A stretch of DNA of 64,000 bases. Origin: Larix kaempferi (Eukaryota; Streptophyta; Pinopsida; Pinales; Pinaceae). Under the pieces are notes generated by a model. It was given only the letters and a program-made list of their open reading frames with translations. It was not told where the DNA came from and did not search any database. The DNA lies in NCBI GenBank assembly GCA_027924585.1, contig BSBM01000007.1:7813501-7877500 (forward strand), in the 5' to 3' direction. The position numbers and the translations under genes were made by a program. Of this stretch, positions 34,338 through 44,458 are shown piece after piece (the first letter of the stretch is position 1; each line of letters begins with the position of its first letter).

Positions 34338-34788
34338 TTAGAGTCAACACTTTTAATAAAGAATCAATTTGATCACATCAAGAAGAAAACCCAAAATATT
34401 CAATTAAAGATTTATTTAACTCTGATTCAATCGAAAGAGATTTCCATGGATTGAAATCTTTGACTAGTAGGAATTCGAGGCAGAGAGAGTGAGAAAAACT
34501 CTTTGGTTTCCTCCCCCTTGGCAGTGTATCCATGCATTGACCTCCCAAGTGACATGCATGACAAAGAAATCGTTTAACATTCGTTACATTTAAGCAACAT
34601 AAATGTAAATACATTTTACAATGCAACATAATTCATAGATTTACCTCCCGTTATGGTCTTATCAACACGCTTTGGTCGGAGTATGGGATAACCCATGCAT
34701 TGGAAGTAACGATGATGTAAAATATATATCATGAATTGAATTGCTAAGAGTTTTGAAATTCATATGTTTACCAAGAGAAGCAATACTA
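34338..34788. other. No recognisable gene
   Basis: There is a minus-strand open stretch at 34,378-34,629 (83 codons) without known motifs, and otherwise unique-looking sequence. Confidence 0.4.
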
Positions 34789-35440
34789 AACCCTTTTACA
34801 TGAGAGAAAACTAAATGATTTATTGATCTCAGATAACATTACATAAAGAAGCGCCTCCATGTGTACTAATGGAGAGACTAGGCCATTCCCTAAAAATAGC
34901 CAAGTGATATGGTTTGCAACGTGATCTTAACTCAATCAAGGTTGGATGCATCGGAAATGAAATACAAACACTAACACCCCCCCATAAGTGAAACATAGGG
35001 AGGAAACAAAAAAAAACAAAGATGGGTCAGGAAAACTAGGCATGATGAGGTACCCATGAACAAACTCTCATAATCGTAGAAAAGGAGAAAAAACCATAGG
35101 AAAAAAAACTCCTCTTAAAAAGAGAGAACACAACATAAACAAAAGTGATGGTAGGAGGACTCAACATGATCCCCTGAGGACAACTTCCTTCACCCCAAGC
35201 ATTGATCGGATCTAAAGAAACTGATGTAATTCCAAAGGTTTAGTGAAGATTAAACCCTTCTACATGAGAGAAAACTAAATGATCTATTGATCTAAGACAA
35301 TATTACATGAAGAAGTGTCTCCATTTGTACTAATGGAGAGACCAATCCATTTACTAGAAATAACCAAGTGATATGGTTGCCAACGTGAGCTTAAGTCACC
35401 CAAGGCTGGATGCATTGGATATGAATTACAAACACTGACA
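34789..35440 (-). mobile_element. Short paired-repeat element, TRIM-like
   Basis: Two direct repeats of about 190 bp (34,789-34,976 and 35,250-35,440) flank about 270 bp. Read leftward both start TGT(C/T)AGTGTTTGTA. The lower copy is preceded on that strand by a purine run ATGGGGGGG (34,977-34,988), as expected for a 3' LTR after a polypurine tract. No coding sequence lies between. This fits a terminal-repeat retrotransposon in miniature or a strongly deleted copia element. No clear primer-binding site or target duplication is seen. Confidence 0.55.
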
Positions 35441-36373
35441 AGAGGGACTAAACTCGGTTGGGGCCTAAACCATATCTTCTCTTGGAGCTGAGCCTGAAAT
35501 AATAATGGATGCACCAAGCAATAAATCGCCTCCTACTTATTTCATGCATGGAGAAAATCTTGGGCTAATGCCCAATATTTTCTCTCCCTACTTTGAAATG
35601 TTGCAGTGGAAAAGCCATTGTTTCTTGGAGGATTTAATGCTTGCATTTTTTCTCATCGTTGTTGTTATTTTTCGAGTGGGAAAAAGTATGAGTCGAAACA
35701 CAAACTTTCCTTCATTGTTACCTATTAGTACATCAAGTGTGGGAAACCCATTGGGATCCTACATGCCTCCCTTGTTTTGTGCGTTTTTAGAATGGAAATC
35801 CCGCATGCCTGGAATGCATCACAGGGCTAGTCTCCTTGTCATCGAATTTGTAAGAGCATGTTAGGGATAAGTGATTTCCTTTATAATTTTAATTATAGTT
35901 TCTATGTAACATTGAAGGATTGGTTAATTCCCTATTATGGTTCAAATTGTATGTTGCTTAATTGACATTGCATTGCATATAAATATATTCACATTGAATT
36001 GTATGTTGTTTAAGTGTCATTTCCTTGAATATAAATATATTTCCATTGAAATTATTGGTAATGGATTAGAGTAATAATATTATGGTATTATAATATTTAG
36101 TGGTGAAGTTGCTACTAATATTATTATAGCAAACAAAATGCGTTGTATAGAAACAAGTCCCTTCCTTTATTATTTGTTTTCTATTAGCTAAAGAAACAAG
36201 TATTTGGCAAGAAGAGGTAGTTTCTCTCGGCGCACTATATTATATTAGAATGGGATGTTTGGTAACTGTTAAGCATAATAATCAAGAGACTATTCTAGGT
36301 TTCCAAATGCAAGCCTATGAGTTGCTACTATTGTCTAGTTGTGCTATAGTAGGATCCTAGAGGAGTTGGGATT
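35441..36373. other. Unassigned region with a hypothetical small ORF and a 52-bp doublet
   Basis: The plus-strand open stretch 35,505-35,864 (119 codons, one hydrophobic run LMLAFFLIVVVIF) has no recognisable family and is probably chance. A two-copy 52-bp repeat (ATTGTATGTTG...) lies at about 35,946-36,050. The rest is A/T-rich. Confidence 0.4.
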
Positions 36374-36378
36374 CAAGG

Positions 36379-37071
36379 TGATCTCCAATTTGTGCAAAGA
36401 GATATGAGCTTCTTTTGGGGTAGCAGTGCAGATGCTAGGATTGATCTCGAGGTAGAGACACCTAGGCATGAGCAGAGAGAGATGGAGCTGGGCGTGAGGT
36501 AGAAAGGCATTAATGGGGCAGCGTGGATGGAGCAACATGAATGACAAGAGACGTAAAGGAAGAGAGGCATGAATGGTGCCGTGTGAATGGAGTTGGGCGT
36601 GCTTGGAAGAGAGGCGTGAAGGACGTTGGGCATGAATGGGGCCGCTTGAATGGAGTTGGGCGTGAGTGGAAGAGATGAAGCTGCATGTAGGTGGGAGGAT
36701 GGAGCAACGTGAAGGTGTGAGGATGGAAGAGATGCAGTTGGGTGGAGATGGGAGGATGGAGAGGAAGGTGGCAGGAGTGTAGAAGCTACATGGATATGGG
36801 AGGATGGAGTAGCGTGAAGGTGGGAGGAGTGTAGCATGAAGGCTGGAGTTTGCATCTGCGTGAAGGGTGGAGTAGTAGAGCAGCGTGGAGATTAGAGGAT
36901 GGAGCAGCGTGGAGATTAAGGTTTGCAAGCTACGTGAGGATGGATAAGTGGGAGCACAAGCAGCTGGAAGAGTGTAATTTGGAAGAGAGTGATCAGGTGA
37001 ATGCTAGGCATGGATGCTACGTGATGGCCATGTGAATATTGGGCGTGAATGCAAAACCAAGGGGTGGCCCA
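36379..37071 (-). repeat. 3' LTR of the RPA1-carrying element (693 bp)
   Basis: It is paired with 44,473-45,149. On the plus strand it is a purine-rich mosaic of GGGAGGATGGAGCAGCGTGAAGG-like short repeats, which varies in copy number between the two LTRs and explains their length difference. It also creates long but meaningless Ser/Pro/His/Leu-rich open frames on the minus strand. Confidence 0.82.
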
Positions 37072-37085
37072 ATTCCTCCATGTTT
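37072..37085 (-). promoter_or_regulatory. Possible polypurine tract of the RPA1-carrying element
   Basis: On the minus strand AACATGGAGGAAT abuts the LTR start TGGGCC. It is short and interrupted, but correctly placed. Confidence 0.5.
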
Positions 37086-37126
37086 AGATCTGGAATTGTC
37101 CCTACTTCCATGAGAAGATGAGGAGA

Positions 37127-38215
37127 CTCAGATGCCTTGACCACCATAATATACCTTAGGATGCATTCAACCTGGTGTTATTGACAACCTTCACACCAAA
37201 AGCTTGAGCCAATCCCTTAAGTTACTTTACTATTGCAATTCTTGCAAGCACTCTACCACATTATTTGATCAGGCTTAATAAAGCTGATGTATACTCTAAC
37301 ATTGAAGTAGGCTGGCTTTCCTTAACCTATAGAAGGCTCAATGGTTTGAGAAAGGAATGCACGTTCATAATACAAGGATCTGGAACCAATCCTTGGAGTT
37401 CCACCAGGAAGGGTGGAACCAATAGATTCCATAGATGAGATCTTTCCATCTGTGTCATACCAAGAATGAAGCTTTTGAGCAACTGGGAGATATGGATTTA
37501 TCATTACAGTACTCCTACATGTTGTAGATAAAGAAAATCATGAGTAATCATTGACCCTGGCACTACGAAATGTGCGGAAAGGTCCCTTGTTGGTGACTTG
37601 GACCTTAATAGTCCAGTTCCCTTGATAGGGATTGAGAGAAACTAAGGGGTAAACCCTGCGTGAAATTCCCAATCATGCAGCAGGTGTAGCATTTCCATGT
37701 TGCTCATGCACAATCTGTGCAATAGAATTTGAAACAGTTCCATCAATTGCCTTAGCTTTAACTTTAGGTTTTATATCCACCTATTTTCCTTCTTGTTTCA
37801 CTTTTATTTCACTGATTTCAGCATCAAGCGCAGGTTAAACCACCTCACACTTTATGACTATTAATGCCCTCTATGGATGGTTCCGAATGCAGTTGCAAGT
37901 GTACTCAACAATACTAAGGAGCGCCATATTTTGTAGCTTTCTAGAGTTAACTTCTCTAGTCATACTCATTGGAAGCATTTCATTGAGCTTCATCTTTCCA
38001 TCATTTGCGACAAATGTGAATCTGGTGTTGCTGCTCCCTATGGGCTTGAGATCCACGATCCGCATGACTATATCAGATGGCTGTGAGGAAGAAGGATTTG
38101 TGATCATAGCTTCCATGGCACTTGGGGTAATCATTTCCTTATCCATAACTCTTTGTTCCCTACAATCCTGTGCAGAATGGAGTAGGAATAACGACCGATT
38201 GGCAGCGGTGCGATT
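37127..38215 (-). pseudogene. RPA1: Captured replication protein A large-subunit (RPA1/RPA70) fragment
   Basis: From an ATG at 38,146 (MDKEMITPSAMEAM) the frame gives DIVMRIVDLKPIGSSN, FVANDGKMKLNEMLP and VNSRKLQNMALLSIVEYT, the RPA70 N-terminal domain. ALDAEISEIKV, SIAQIVHEQHGNATPAA and VYPLVSLNPYQGNWTIKVQV follow (start of DNA-binding domain A), with FRTFRSARV. Most of domains A and B is missing: the frame jumps to INPYLPVAQKLHSWYDTDGK and then the C-terminal domain C, including YISFIKPDQIMW, the zinc ribbon CKNC...CEGC and LRYIMVVKASE. RPA binds single-stranded DNA in replication and repair. About nine in-frame stops but no frameshift are visible. No intron is seen, suggesting an mRNA origin. 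Upstream about 38,147-38,215 may be RPA1 5' untranslated sequence. Confidence 0.93.
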
Positions 38216-38360
38216 TGATCCGAGGATGTGGGATGTAGGTGCAGTGGGTAATGCAGTTCCTAGGATGAGGTTAATAACATGGTCTATGTGGCGATAGGGG
38301 GGGAGTCTAGTAAGGGTTTGGAATAGATCGGAAAAATTTTGGAGGAGAGGAGACATGGAT
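38216..38360 (-). pseudogene. RT N-terminal stub fused in frame to the RPA1 fragment
   Basis: SPLLQNFSDLFQTLTRLPPYRHIDHVINLILGTALP matches the start of a gypsy RT region (LL.(E/Q)F.D.F....GLPP.R..DH.I.L.PG..LPN.P). After ALPTAPTSHILG similarity ends and the same frame enters the RPA1 part. All later RT motifs are absent. Confidence 0.85.
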
Positions 38361-39324
38361 TTTGGGATGGGATGAGGGGTGTTGTTTGGTTGAATGGGGA
38401 GGACAACAAAAAGAGATACACACTGCTTGAGATGGATATGAGGAATTTTTTTTTGTGTTGGATTGGGTTTTGGTGGGGCGGTTGTAAGGATATAGGTGTG
38501 GCTAAACTTGGTAAGTTTATATTAACGACATTTGGCAGTATAAATGGCATTTCATTGGTCCTGGAAAGGGAGGCCGAGAATTAAGTCAGCAGAATCTAAT
38601 GGTGGTACATCACAGAGTACAGAGTCTTTAAATTGACCGATGGAAAATGTTACAAGCAATGATGAGAAACTAGTAGATGACGAACATCCTTTTGGACCCA
38701 TCCTAGATGATATGATTTCAGGTGAGGAGTGGTGGGTAGATGGAGGCATTGCACTAGCTCTTGTGAAACCAAATATTTCTGGCTACCGTTGTCCATGATG
38801 AGCAAGGCCAAGGAATTTTTTATTTGGAAATTATGAGTAAAGAGGGGTAGGGTAGATGAGTTGGAATATTCATATGTCATTAAGATCAATGAGGGATCTA
38901 CTTCAGTAGGATTCTCAATAGAAACCTCATCAATGTCATCTACAGGTTGCGATGAAGTAGCTTCTGTGCATATATTTTTGTTGGTCTTGAGAGATTGTAA
39001 AACACGATAATCTGAAGTGTTGTGGGAATTATTCCTTTGGAAGGAACACCACTGTGTATTGGAATTTTGGTTTGTAGGACCAGTGGAGGAAAAGCGAGAA
39101 GTATTGGGTGTGGGAGTTTGTGAAGCAGAGGGATTCTGGTTGGGACATGATTGAGGAGTACCACCCCGAGGAGCAATCTTCCTTTCAACTGCCAATGCTC
39201 TTTGAAAAGCTTTATCTAATGTAGAATTTTCAAACAACTCAACTTCTCTACAGAACTGAACCAATAAACTAGAATTAAATTTTAGGAAGAATACACCTTT
39301 TGGGTCTGGAATGTGTAACAGCAA
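38361..39324 (-). pseudogene. Gag C-terminus and protease of the RPA1-carrying gypsy element
   Basis: FNSSLLVQFCREVELFENSTLDKAFQRALAVERK is the gag tail. A degenerate knuckle (CSFQRNNSHNTSDYRVL) follows, then the protease with ALLIMDNGSQKYLVSQELV (catalytic D-N-G for D-S/T-G), HLGWVQKDV and, after a frame change, IGQFKDSVLCDVPPLDSADLILGLPFQDQ, ending with the conserved W changed to a stop (TGA). KAIY-like NAIYTAKCR and YKLTKFSHTYILTT lead into the RT stub. This order is that of chromovirus-like gypsy elements. Confidence 0.82.
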
Positions 39325-39846
39325 TCGAAGTTTGGAGAAGTATGCAATATAGCCTTATACCCCTTGTGTAGGTAGTTGGTGGAGTTGGTGCCAGCGGATC
39401 CATAAATATTGAAGATACCCAAGTGGATAAAAATGATGTCTCAATGCTTCACACATGCAAGCCCAAGTGTTGATTGGTTGAGAAGAAGAAGCCTCTGTTG
39501 AGGCGCCAATGTCTATTACCAAGGTGGTATTTTCCTGGTCTGTGTCCCACCAAGTTTGAGCAAGTCCTTCCAACTGTAGCGCTAGAATCTATAGCTTTCT
39601 CTCTTCAGTAAGGACAGTGGAAGTACTAAAATAGGTGGAAAGCCTATAGATCCATGAATCCACCGCTTCTCCATTGGTTTGGCTAGCGAACTTAGGGAGC
39701 TAGAACTGAGTATCTAATCGGGATGGATTTAGGTTGGTCTATTGTTGCATCCTCATTAACTCATTGAGAACAGATGCGAGGCCTTGGACTGTATTAGAGG
39801 CGTTTGAATCAGAATCAGTGGCCAATGGATCTCTTCTAGAAGGCAT
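39325..39846 (-). pseudogene. Gag N-terminus of the RPA1-carrying gypsy element
   Basis: ATG at 39,846 (MPSRRDPLATDSDSN) leads, through stops, to LDTQF-stop-LPKFASQTNGEAVDSWIYRLSTYF and LQLEGLAQTWWDTDQ, the gypsy capsid pattern (L..P.F.G......W......F / A..W......). The start is chosen because it is the first ATG after the leader and fits gag N-termini. Several stops and a frame change near 39,340 are present. Confidence 0.78.
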
Positions 39847-39967
39847 CTTGTGAAGTATGAAGGATTGGAGGCCAAATTTTGGAGATAGAATTGATTGATG
39901 CTCTGTATTGAGTACAGAGGGAACAATGCACTGTGGGGTTGCTATAGGCTTACGAAATAAAGGCTTG
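39847..39967 (-). other. Leader of the RPA1-carrying element, lower part
   Basis: This is untranslated leader between gag and the nested insertion; it resumes at 44,234. GCTTG at 39,963-39,967 is the target duplication of the nested element. Confidence 0.75.
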
Positions 39968-40352
39968 TGTTAGGAACCTATGTCAATCCTTCTCTTTACT
40001 ATGTTAGTATATTGTTGTTGGACGCATATGCTTTGTAAGTCGTCCTGTAGTATTTGTTGATCCGTAGTTTATATTAGCCCATAGTATTGACCCATAGTAT
40101 TGGACGCATATGCTTTGTAAGCCGTCCCATAGTATTATATGTCCCATGGTTTTGACTCATAGTATTGGGCATAGACTTAGTATATAAGTGTGTGTTGAGG
40201 TCATTGAAGGCACCGTGAAGTTAATTGTATTGAGCTTGCTCAAAGGAGGTTGCCCCCTCGAAGTGGCCCGTGATCAATATAAAAGCGATTCTGTTCTATT
40301 ATTTCTGATATCTCGTGTATTTGCATTAATTAATTATTGCAGGTACATCACA
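39968..40352 (+). repeat. 5' LTR of the young gypsy derivative
   Basis: It starts TGTTAGGAACC and ends GGTACATCACA. A TATA-like box TATAAAAG lies at 40,278-40,285 with the likely RNA start some 30 bp on; another TATATAAG is at 40,181. A 70-bp internal near-duplication (GGACGCATATGCTTTGTAAG..GTCC occurs twice) is present. Confidence 0.95.
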
Positions 40353-40354
40353 TC

Positions 40355-40366
40355 TGGTATCAGAGC
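40355..40366 (+). promoter_or_regulatory. Primer-binding site of the young gypsy derivative
   Basis: TGGTATCAGAGC (initiator-Met tRNA type) begins 2 nt after the 5' LTR. Confidence 0.95.
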
Positions 40367-41305
40367 ACTTTCCTTGGCACAAGTGGGAAATTTTTTTTCT
40401 TTTTTTGGGCGGCGACTTTCAGATCAATTTCTGAAACTTTTTGCACAAAATCAGAAGAAACTGATTGCATATCTGAATTCCTCTTTAAAAAATACACAGT
40501 TTCAAAAAAAAAATTCATCTCATTTGGAGTTCTAAAAGTGGAGATATCGCGGATTTAAAATCAGCAATTTTTCAGAATTTCGGTAACGGCCGCGGAAATT
40601 GCGGCGAGAAAATCTTTTGACCAAGTGCCCAGATTTCTATTCTGCTTTCATGGGTAGAAGCAGAGTGGTTGTTCCAGTTCTAGAAACATGCTATAATAGC
40701 GATTCTGAGCAATATAGATCCGGTTTTTGAACATTGGGTGGAATTTCTGCCCAAATTTTTTCTGTTGCAGGTTCGGATCTGGGAATAATCCCTATCCGCT
40801 TAACTGTGGGAAGTACTTGGGCATACGCCCTAAAACTCATTGTGAGGAGTACCACAGGAACCCCGAAGTAGCTGGCCATTGAGAGGACCTGCCAAGCGAA
40901 AAGGGCAACAACCCCTACCTGATTGACTAGTTCCCACCCGTGAGGTAAACCAAGAGCTGTCGTTTGTGGCCAAGCGGTTATCAGTTTTACCTGAGCCGTG
41001 GAGTGAGGGGTACTGCCCCAATACACAAGCCGTCAGACAGCATTGGTGGCCGAGTGAAACACCTGAACTGTTAGGAAGCCGTTCATACTTGGGGTCCATA
41101 TCTATTTAACTGTTGCTGATCACTTCCGCTCTAGATCCAGCCGTTCAAATCTATTCTGAAAGTTGTTCCAGATCTAGTCACCGTTTCAGATCCAGCCATC
41201 TTCAATCCCTTCCGTGTCGCTGTAGATCCATCTGTTGCGGATCCCTTCCGCGCCGCTGTTGCCGATCCATTTCTAAAAAAAAAAAAAAAAAAAAAAAAAC
41301 TAGTT
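40367..41305 (+). other. Long leader of the young gypsy derivative
   Basis: It is about 940 bp without a coding domain; short open frames on either strand here have no motif. A 25-nt poly-A run lies at about 41,276-41,299 just before the gag start. Confidence 0.75.
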
Positions 41306-42180
41306 ATGGTTGTAAGCCGTGCAGGAGCACACACCATGGAGGAAGCACTTGCAGCCATCCAAACCAAACTCCAAGATTTGGATGAAAAATTTCTCAGCCT
41401 CCATCTTCAGCATTCAGCCATGAACAACACTAGACAGCCAAAAACTTTTGCAGCCACCGGGTTCTCTTCTTCCAGCAGTTTTCGTAGGCCGAAGCTTGAT
41501 TTTCCTCGCTTCAATGGTACGGATCCGACTGGATGGATATACCGAGCAGAACAATATTTCAGTCTGCATAATACTTTTGATGTTCAGAAAGTTCCACTTG
41601 CATCCTTTCATTTGGAACAGGAAGCCCTTCAATGGTACCGTTGGTACATCAAAGCTCATCCCGAGCCACACTGGACAGATTTTTGCCAACTCCTTTTGTC
41701 ACGATTTGGTCCTAGTTCTTTTGACGACTTCACAGGAGCACTCACTAAACTTCACCAAACTGGCACAGTGAGAGAGTATCAGACGGAATTTGAGAAACTA
41801 GCCAATCACACAGAATGATTGTCCGATGAATTCTACAAGAGTTGTTTTATCAGTGGTCTCAAGGATGAAATCCGCTCAGAGGTCAAAATGTTTTGTCCCC
41901 ACACAATGATGGAAGTCCTAGGGTTGGCTAAGCTGGCTGAGGACAAGATCGCAGCTCAACAATGCTCCAAACCCACCTTTGTTCCCTTAAGAAATATGGG
42001 TTCCCAACGACCTCCCATCACGCCTTCTCCTCAACCAACTCCTATCAAACATTTGTCTGAAATAGAAATGCAGGCACGCCGAGAAAAAGGGCTTTGCTAT
42101 AATTGTGATGAGAAATTCACTCGGGGACATCGATGTGTTCAACAAAAGCTCTATCTCTTGGATGTGGATTCTCCGCCTGC
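41306..42180 (+). pseudogene. Gag of the young gypsy derivative (one stop)
   Basis: The capsid region RPKLDFPRFNGTDPTGWIYRAEQYF, DVQKVPLASFHLEQEALQWYRW and WTDFCQLLLSRFGPSSFDDFTGALTKLHQTGTVREYQTEFEKLAN is nearly intact. A TGA at 41,816 falls where relatives have a Gly or Trp codon. GLKDEIRSEV follows, then the zinc knuckle CYNCDEKFTRGHRC (CX2CX4HX4C, about 42,095-42,140). An alternative start is ATG at 41,336. Apart from the stop this could still package RNA. Confidence 0.9.
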
Positions 42181-42673
42181 CTTAGAACTTGGTGAAGGAG
42201 CTACAGATACAGTAGATGATCAGGTCGACATTCAACACCCACCTGTTGACACCCCATCTCAAGACGACCCACCCAAGATCTCTCTCCATGCTGTAATCGG
42301 TGCCACTATCCCACAAACAATGCGGGTCAGGGGATACTTCAAGAAGCTCCCTCTCACCATACTCATTGATTCTAGTAGCACTCATAACTTCATTGACCCT
42401 CGGATTGCCAAACAGGCTGATTGTTTTGTCCATCCTTGCTCCAACTTTGAAGTCATGGTTGCCAATGGGAGCACCTTACCTTGCAAGGGAAAGTTTCACA
42501 ATGTGCGTATCTCTATGGAAGATTATATCCTACGCTCGGACATGTTTGCCTTGTCCGTAGGCGAATGAGATGTGGTTTTGGGCGTTCAATGGTTATGCAC
42601 ACTTGGCCCCATCTTATGGGATTTTGCTGAACTTTGGATGTAGTTTAAAGTCAATGGGGCACAACACAAATTT
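42181..42673 (+). pseudogene. Protease of the young gypsy derivative
   Basis: KISLHAVIGATIPQTMRVRGYFKKLPLTILIDSSSTHNFIDPRIA contains the active-site region, which reads D-S-S in place of D-S/T-G. VMVANGSTLPCKGKFHNV and the conserved DVVLGVQWL after a TGA (42,566) follow, with a TAG at 42,641. All are in the same frame as gag. Loss of the catalytic Gly probably abolishes proteolysis. Confidence 0.88.
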
Positions 42674-43819
42674 ATGGGCTTACAACCAAGGTCTCTCTGC
42701 ATCATCAGTTCACATCGCCTGGAAAAAATCCTTAAGAAGAATTCACATGGTGTCATCGCTCATCTCAATTCCATTCAGCTGCACCCATCAATAGTCTCCA
42801 CTACTTCCTTGGATATATATGCAGGTATCTTTGTTGAACCAATGCGCTTGCTGCCTTCAAGAGACCTTTCCGATAAGAATTTAGCCACATCTACCTCTCA
42901 GCAGGAAATGATGGCTATTTTGCATGCTGTACAGAAGTGGCAGCCATACCTATTAGGGAATTATTTCTGCATCAAGACTGATCTCCAGAGTTTGGAAAAT
43001 TTTCTGGAACAATGGGTCTCCTCCCCAACACACTTGAAATGGGTTATCCAACTCATGGGTTATCCCTATGTGATCACTTACAAGAAGAGTAAGGACAATA
43101 TGATGGAAGATGCTCCTTCTCGCACAATTGATGACCCAGTTTCTCTTACAGCTCTTTCTCTGCTTGTTCCAAATTGGTTGCAATATGTTCAACAAGGCTC
43201 TCTCTTCTATGAACTCCATGCTTCTTCATCAACAGGGCACTCTGGGTTCTACACAATGTCTGACCGGGAACAACATAACTTCTTTTGGCAGGGACTAAAA
43301 ATGACAATTCAACAAATGGTGACTGACAATGATACTTTCCAAGTCAACAAGGGTGAAACGACACTCCATTCGGGATTTCTCAAACCCTTTCCCATCCCTA
43401 CACAGCTTTGGCCAACTCTTTCTATGGATTTCCTAGCAGCACTCTGGTGGTACAATACCACATCTCAAAGGACACCATATGAAGCAGTCTATGGAAAACC
43501 ACCGCCAGTTCTTCTTCCATACACCCTTAGCAACTCTCCAGTTCAGGAAATTGACTCGGTTCTTCGCACCCGCGATCAGATTCTTCTCATTCTATAGGAC
43601 AATCTTCACCTGGCCAGAATTCGCCTGGAACAATAAGCCAATCAGCACCGTTCTGAGCGCATTTTCCACGCAGCTGACAGGGGTCTTCTTCATCTACAGC
43701 CTTCCAAGCAATCCTCCTTGACACTCCAAAGGCGTCAGTGGCCCGAAATGCAACCTGAGGATGCTACTGGGGAACCACTCCTTCCAATTCTGCAGCAATT
43801 TCTCCAACCAATGCTTTGA
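42674..43819 (+). pseudogene. Collapsed pol: linker, RNase H tail, integrase ends (RT and core deleted)
   Basis: SSHRLEKILKKNSHGVIAHL is the linker before RT. EPMRLLPSRD, where RT should begin, passes directly into LSDKNLATSTSQQEMMAILHAVQKWQPYLLG and LQSLENFLEQWVSSPTHLKWV (RNase H end) and YKKSKDNMMEDAPSR. The integrase N-terminus (GHSGFYTMSDREQHNFFW) and IPTQLWPTLSMDFLAAL follow, then directly WWYNTTSQRTPYEAVYGKPPP, so the DDE core is gone. After a TAG at 43,595 the tail LHLQPSKQSSL joins QRRQWPEMQPEDATGEPLLPILQQF, a third junction. The frame is the same throughout. Confidence 0.88.
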
Positions 43820-43835
43820 GGACAAAGCTTTTTCT

Positions 43836-43848
43836 AAGGGAGAGGGGA
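43836..43848 (+). promoter_or_regulatory. Polypurine tract of the young gypsy derivative
   Basis: AAGGGAGAGGGGA abuts the 3' LTR start at 43,849. Confidence 0.93.
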
Positions 43849-44233
43849 TGTTAGGAACCTATGTCAATCCTTCTCTTTACTATGTTAGTATATTGTTGTT
43901 GGACGCATATGCTTTGTAAGTCGTCCTGTAGTATTTGTTGATCCGTAGTTTATATTAGCCCATAGTATTGACCCATAGTATTGGACGCATATGCTTTGTA
44001 AGCCGTCCCGTAGTATTATATGTCCCATGGTTTTGACTCATAGTATTGGGCATAGACTTAGTATATAAGTGTGCGTTGAGGTCATTGAAGGCACCGTGAA
44101 GTTAATTGTATTGAGCTTGCTCAAAGGAGGTTGCCCCCTCGAAGTGGCCCGTGATCAATATAAAAGCGATTCTGTTCTATTATTTCTGATATCTCGTGTA
44201 TTTGCATTAATTAATTATTGCAGGTACATCACA
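43849..44233 (+). repeat. 3' LTR of the young gypsy derivative
   Basis: It is 385 bp and differs from the 5' LTR only at A/G in CCC(A/G)TAGTATTATATG and T/C in GTGTG(T/C)GTTGAGG. It is followed by GCTTG. Confidence 0.95.
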
Positions 44234-44458
44234 GCTTGGCTAGAGGGAGAGATCTGTGGGCATGAATACCTGTGAATCTCCTCTCTTATAGTGGAGATTT
44301 GTGAGTGCCTTGGGAAAGATCTTTGAATCCACCATCAACTGTAGGAAATCCTAAGAAGGGTGTGAGATCTATTAGAAATCATGAAAACTCGAAAAAAAAA
44401 AAAAAAAGATGTTAAGAAAACCCTTAGTGCATATCTTGCTTCTCCTTCGGATCTTGCA
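44234..44458 (-). other. Leader of the RPA1-carrying element, upper part
   Basis: The leader resumes after the GCTTG copy (44,234-44,238) and runs up to the primer-binding site. A poly-A run (plus strand) lies at 44,392-44,407. Confidence 0.75.

Larger units (their letters stand above)
39968..44233 (+). mobile_element. Young non-autonomous Ty3/gypsy element, 4.3 kb, RT and integrase core deleted
   Basis: LTRs of 385 bp (39,968-40,352 and 43,849-44,233) differ at only two positions by eye. A primer-binding site (40,355), a polypurine tract (43,836) and the GCTTG target duplication (39,963-39,967 and 44,234-44,238) are all intact. One plus-strand frame from 41,306 to 43,819 holds gag, protease, the end of RNase H, integrase ends and a C-terminal tail. 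RT, the integrase catalytic core and part of the C-terminus are missing. It must have moved using a partner's enzymes. Its target is the leader of the minus-strand RPA1-carrying element. Confidence 0.93.

Noticed and set aside
36344-36928. Long minus-strand open frames rich in Ser, Pro, His and Leu (also 44,372-45,191)
   Set aside because: They come from purine-rich short repeats in the two LTRs; both LTR copies show them in different frames and no domain is present.
40691-41099. Minus-strand open frames in the leader of the young gypsy element
   Set aside because: No domain, lie in the untranslated leader, opposite to element orientation.
41276-41299. Poly-A run as a possible retrogene or LINE tail
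   Set aside because: It lies inside an intact LTR element just before gag and has no associated insertion boundary.
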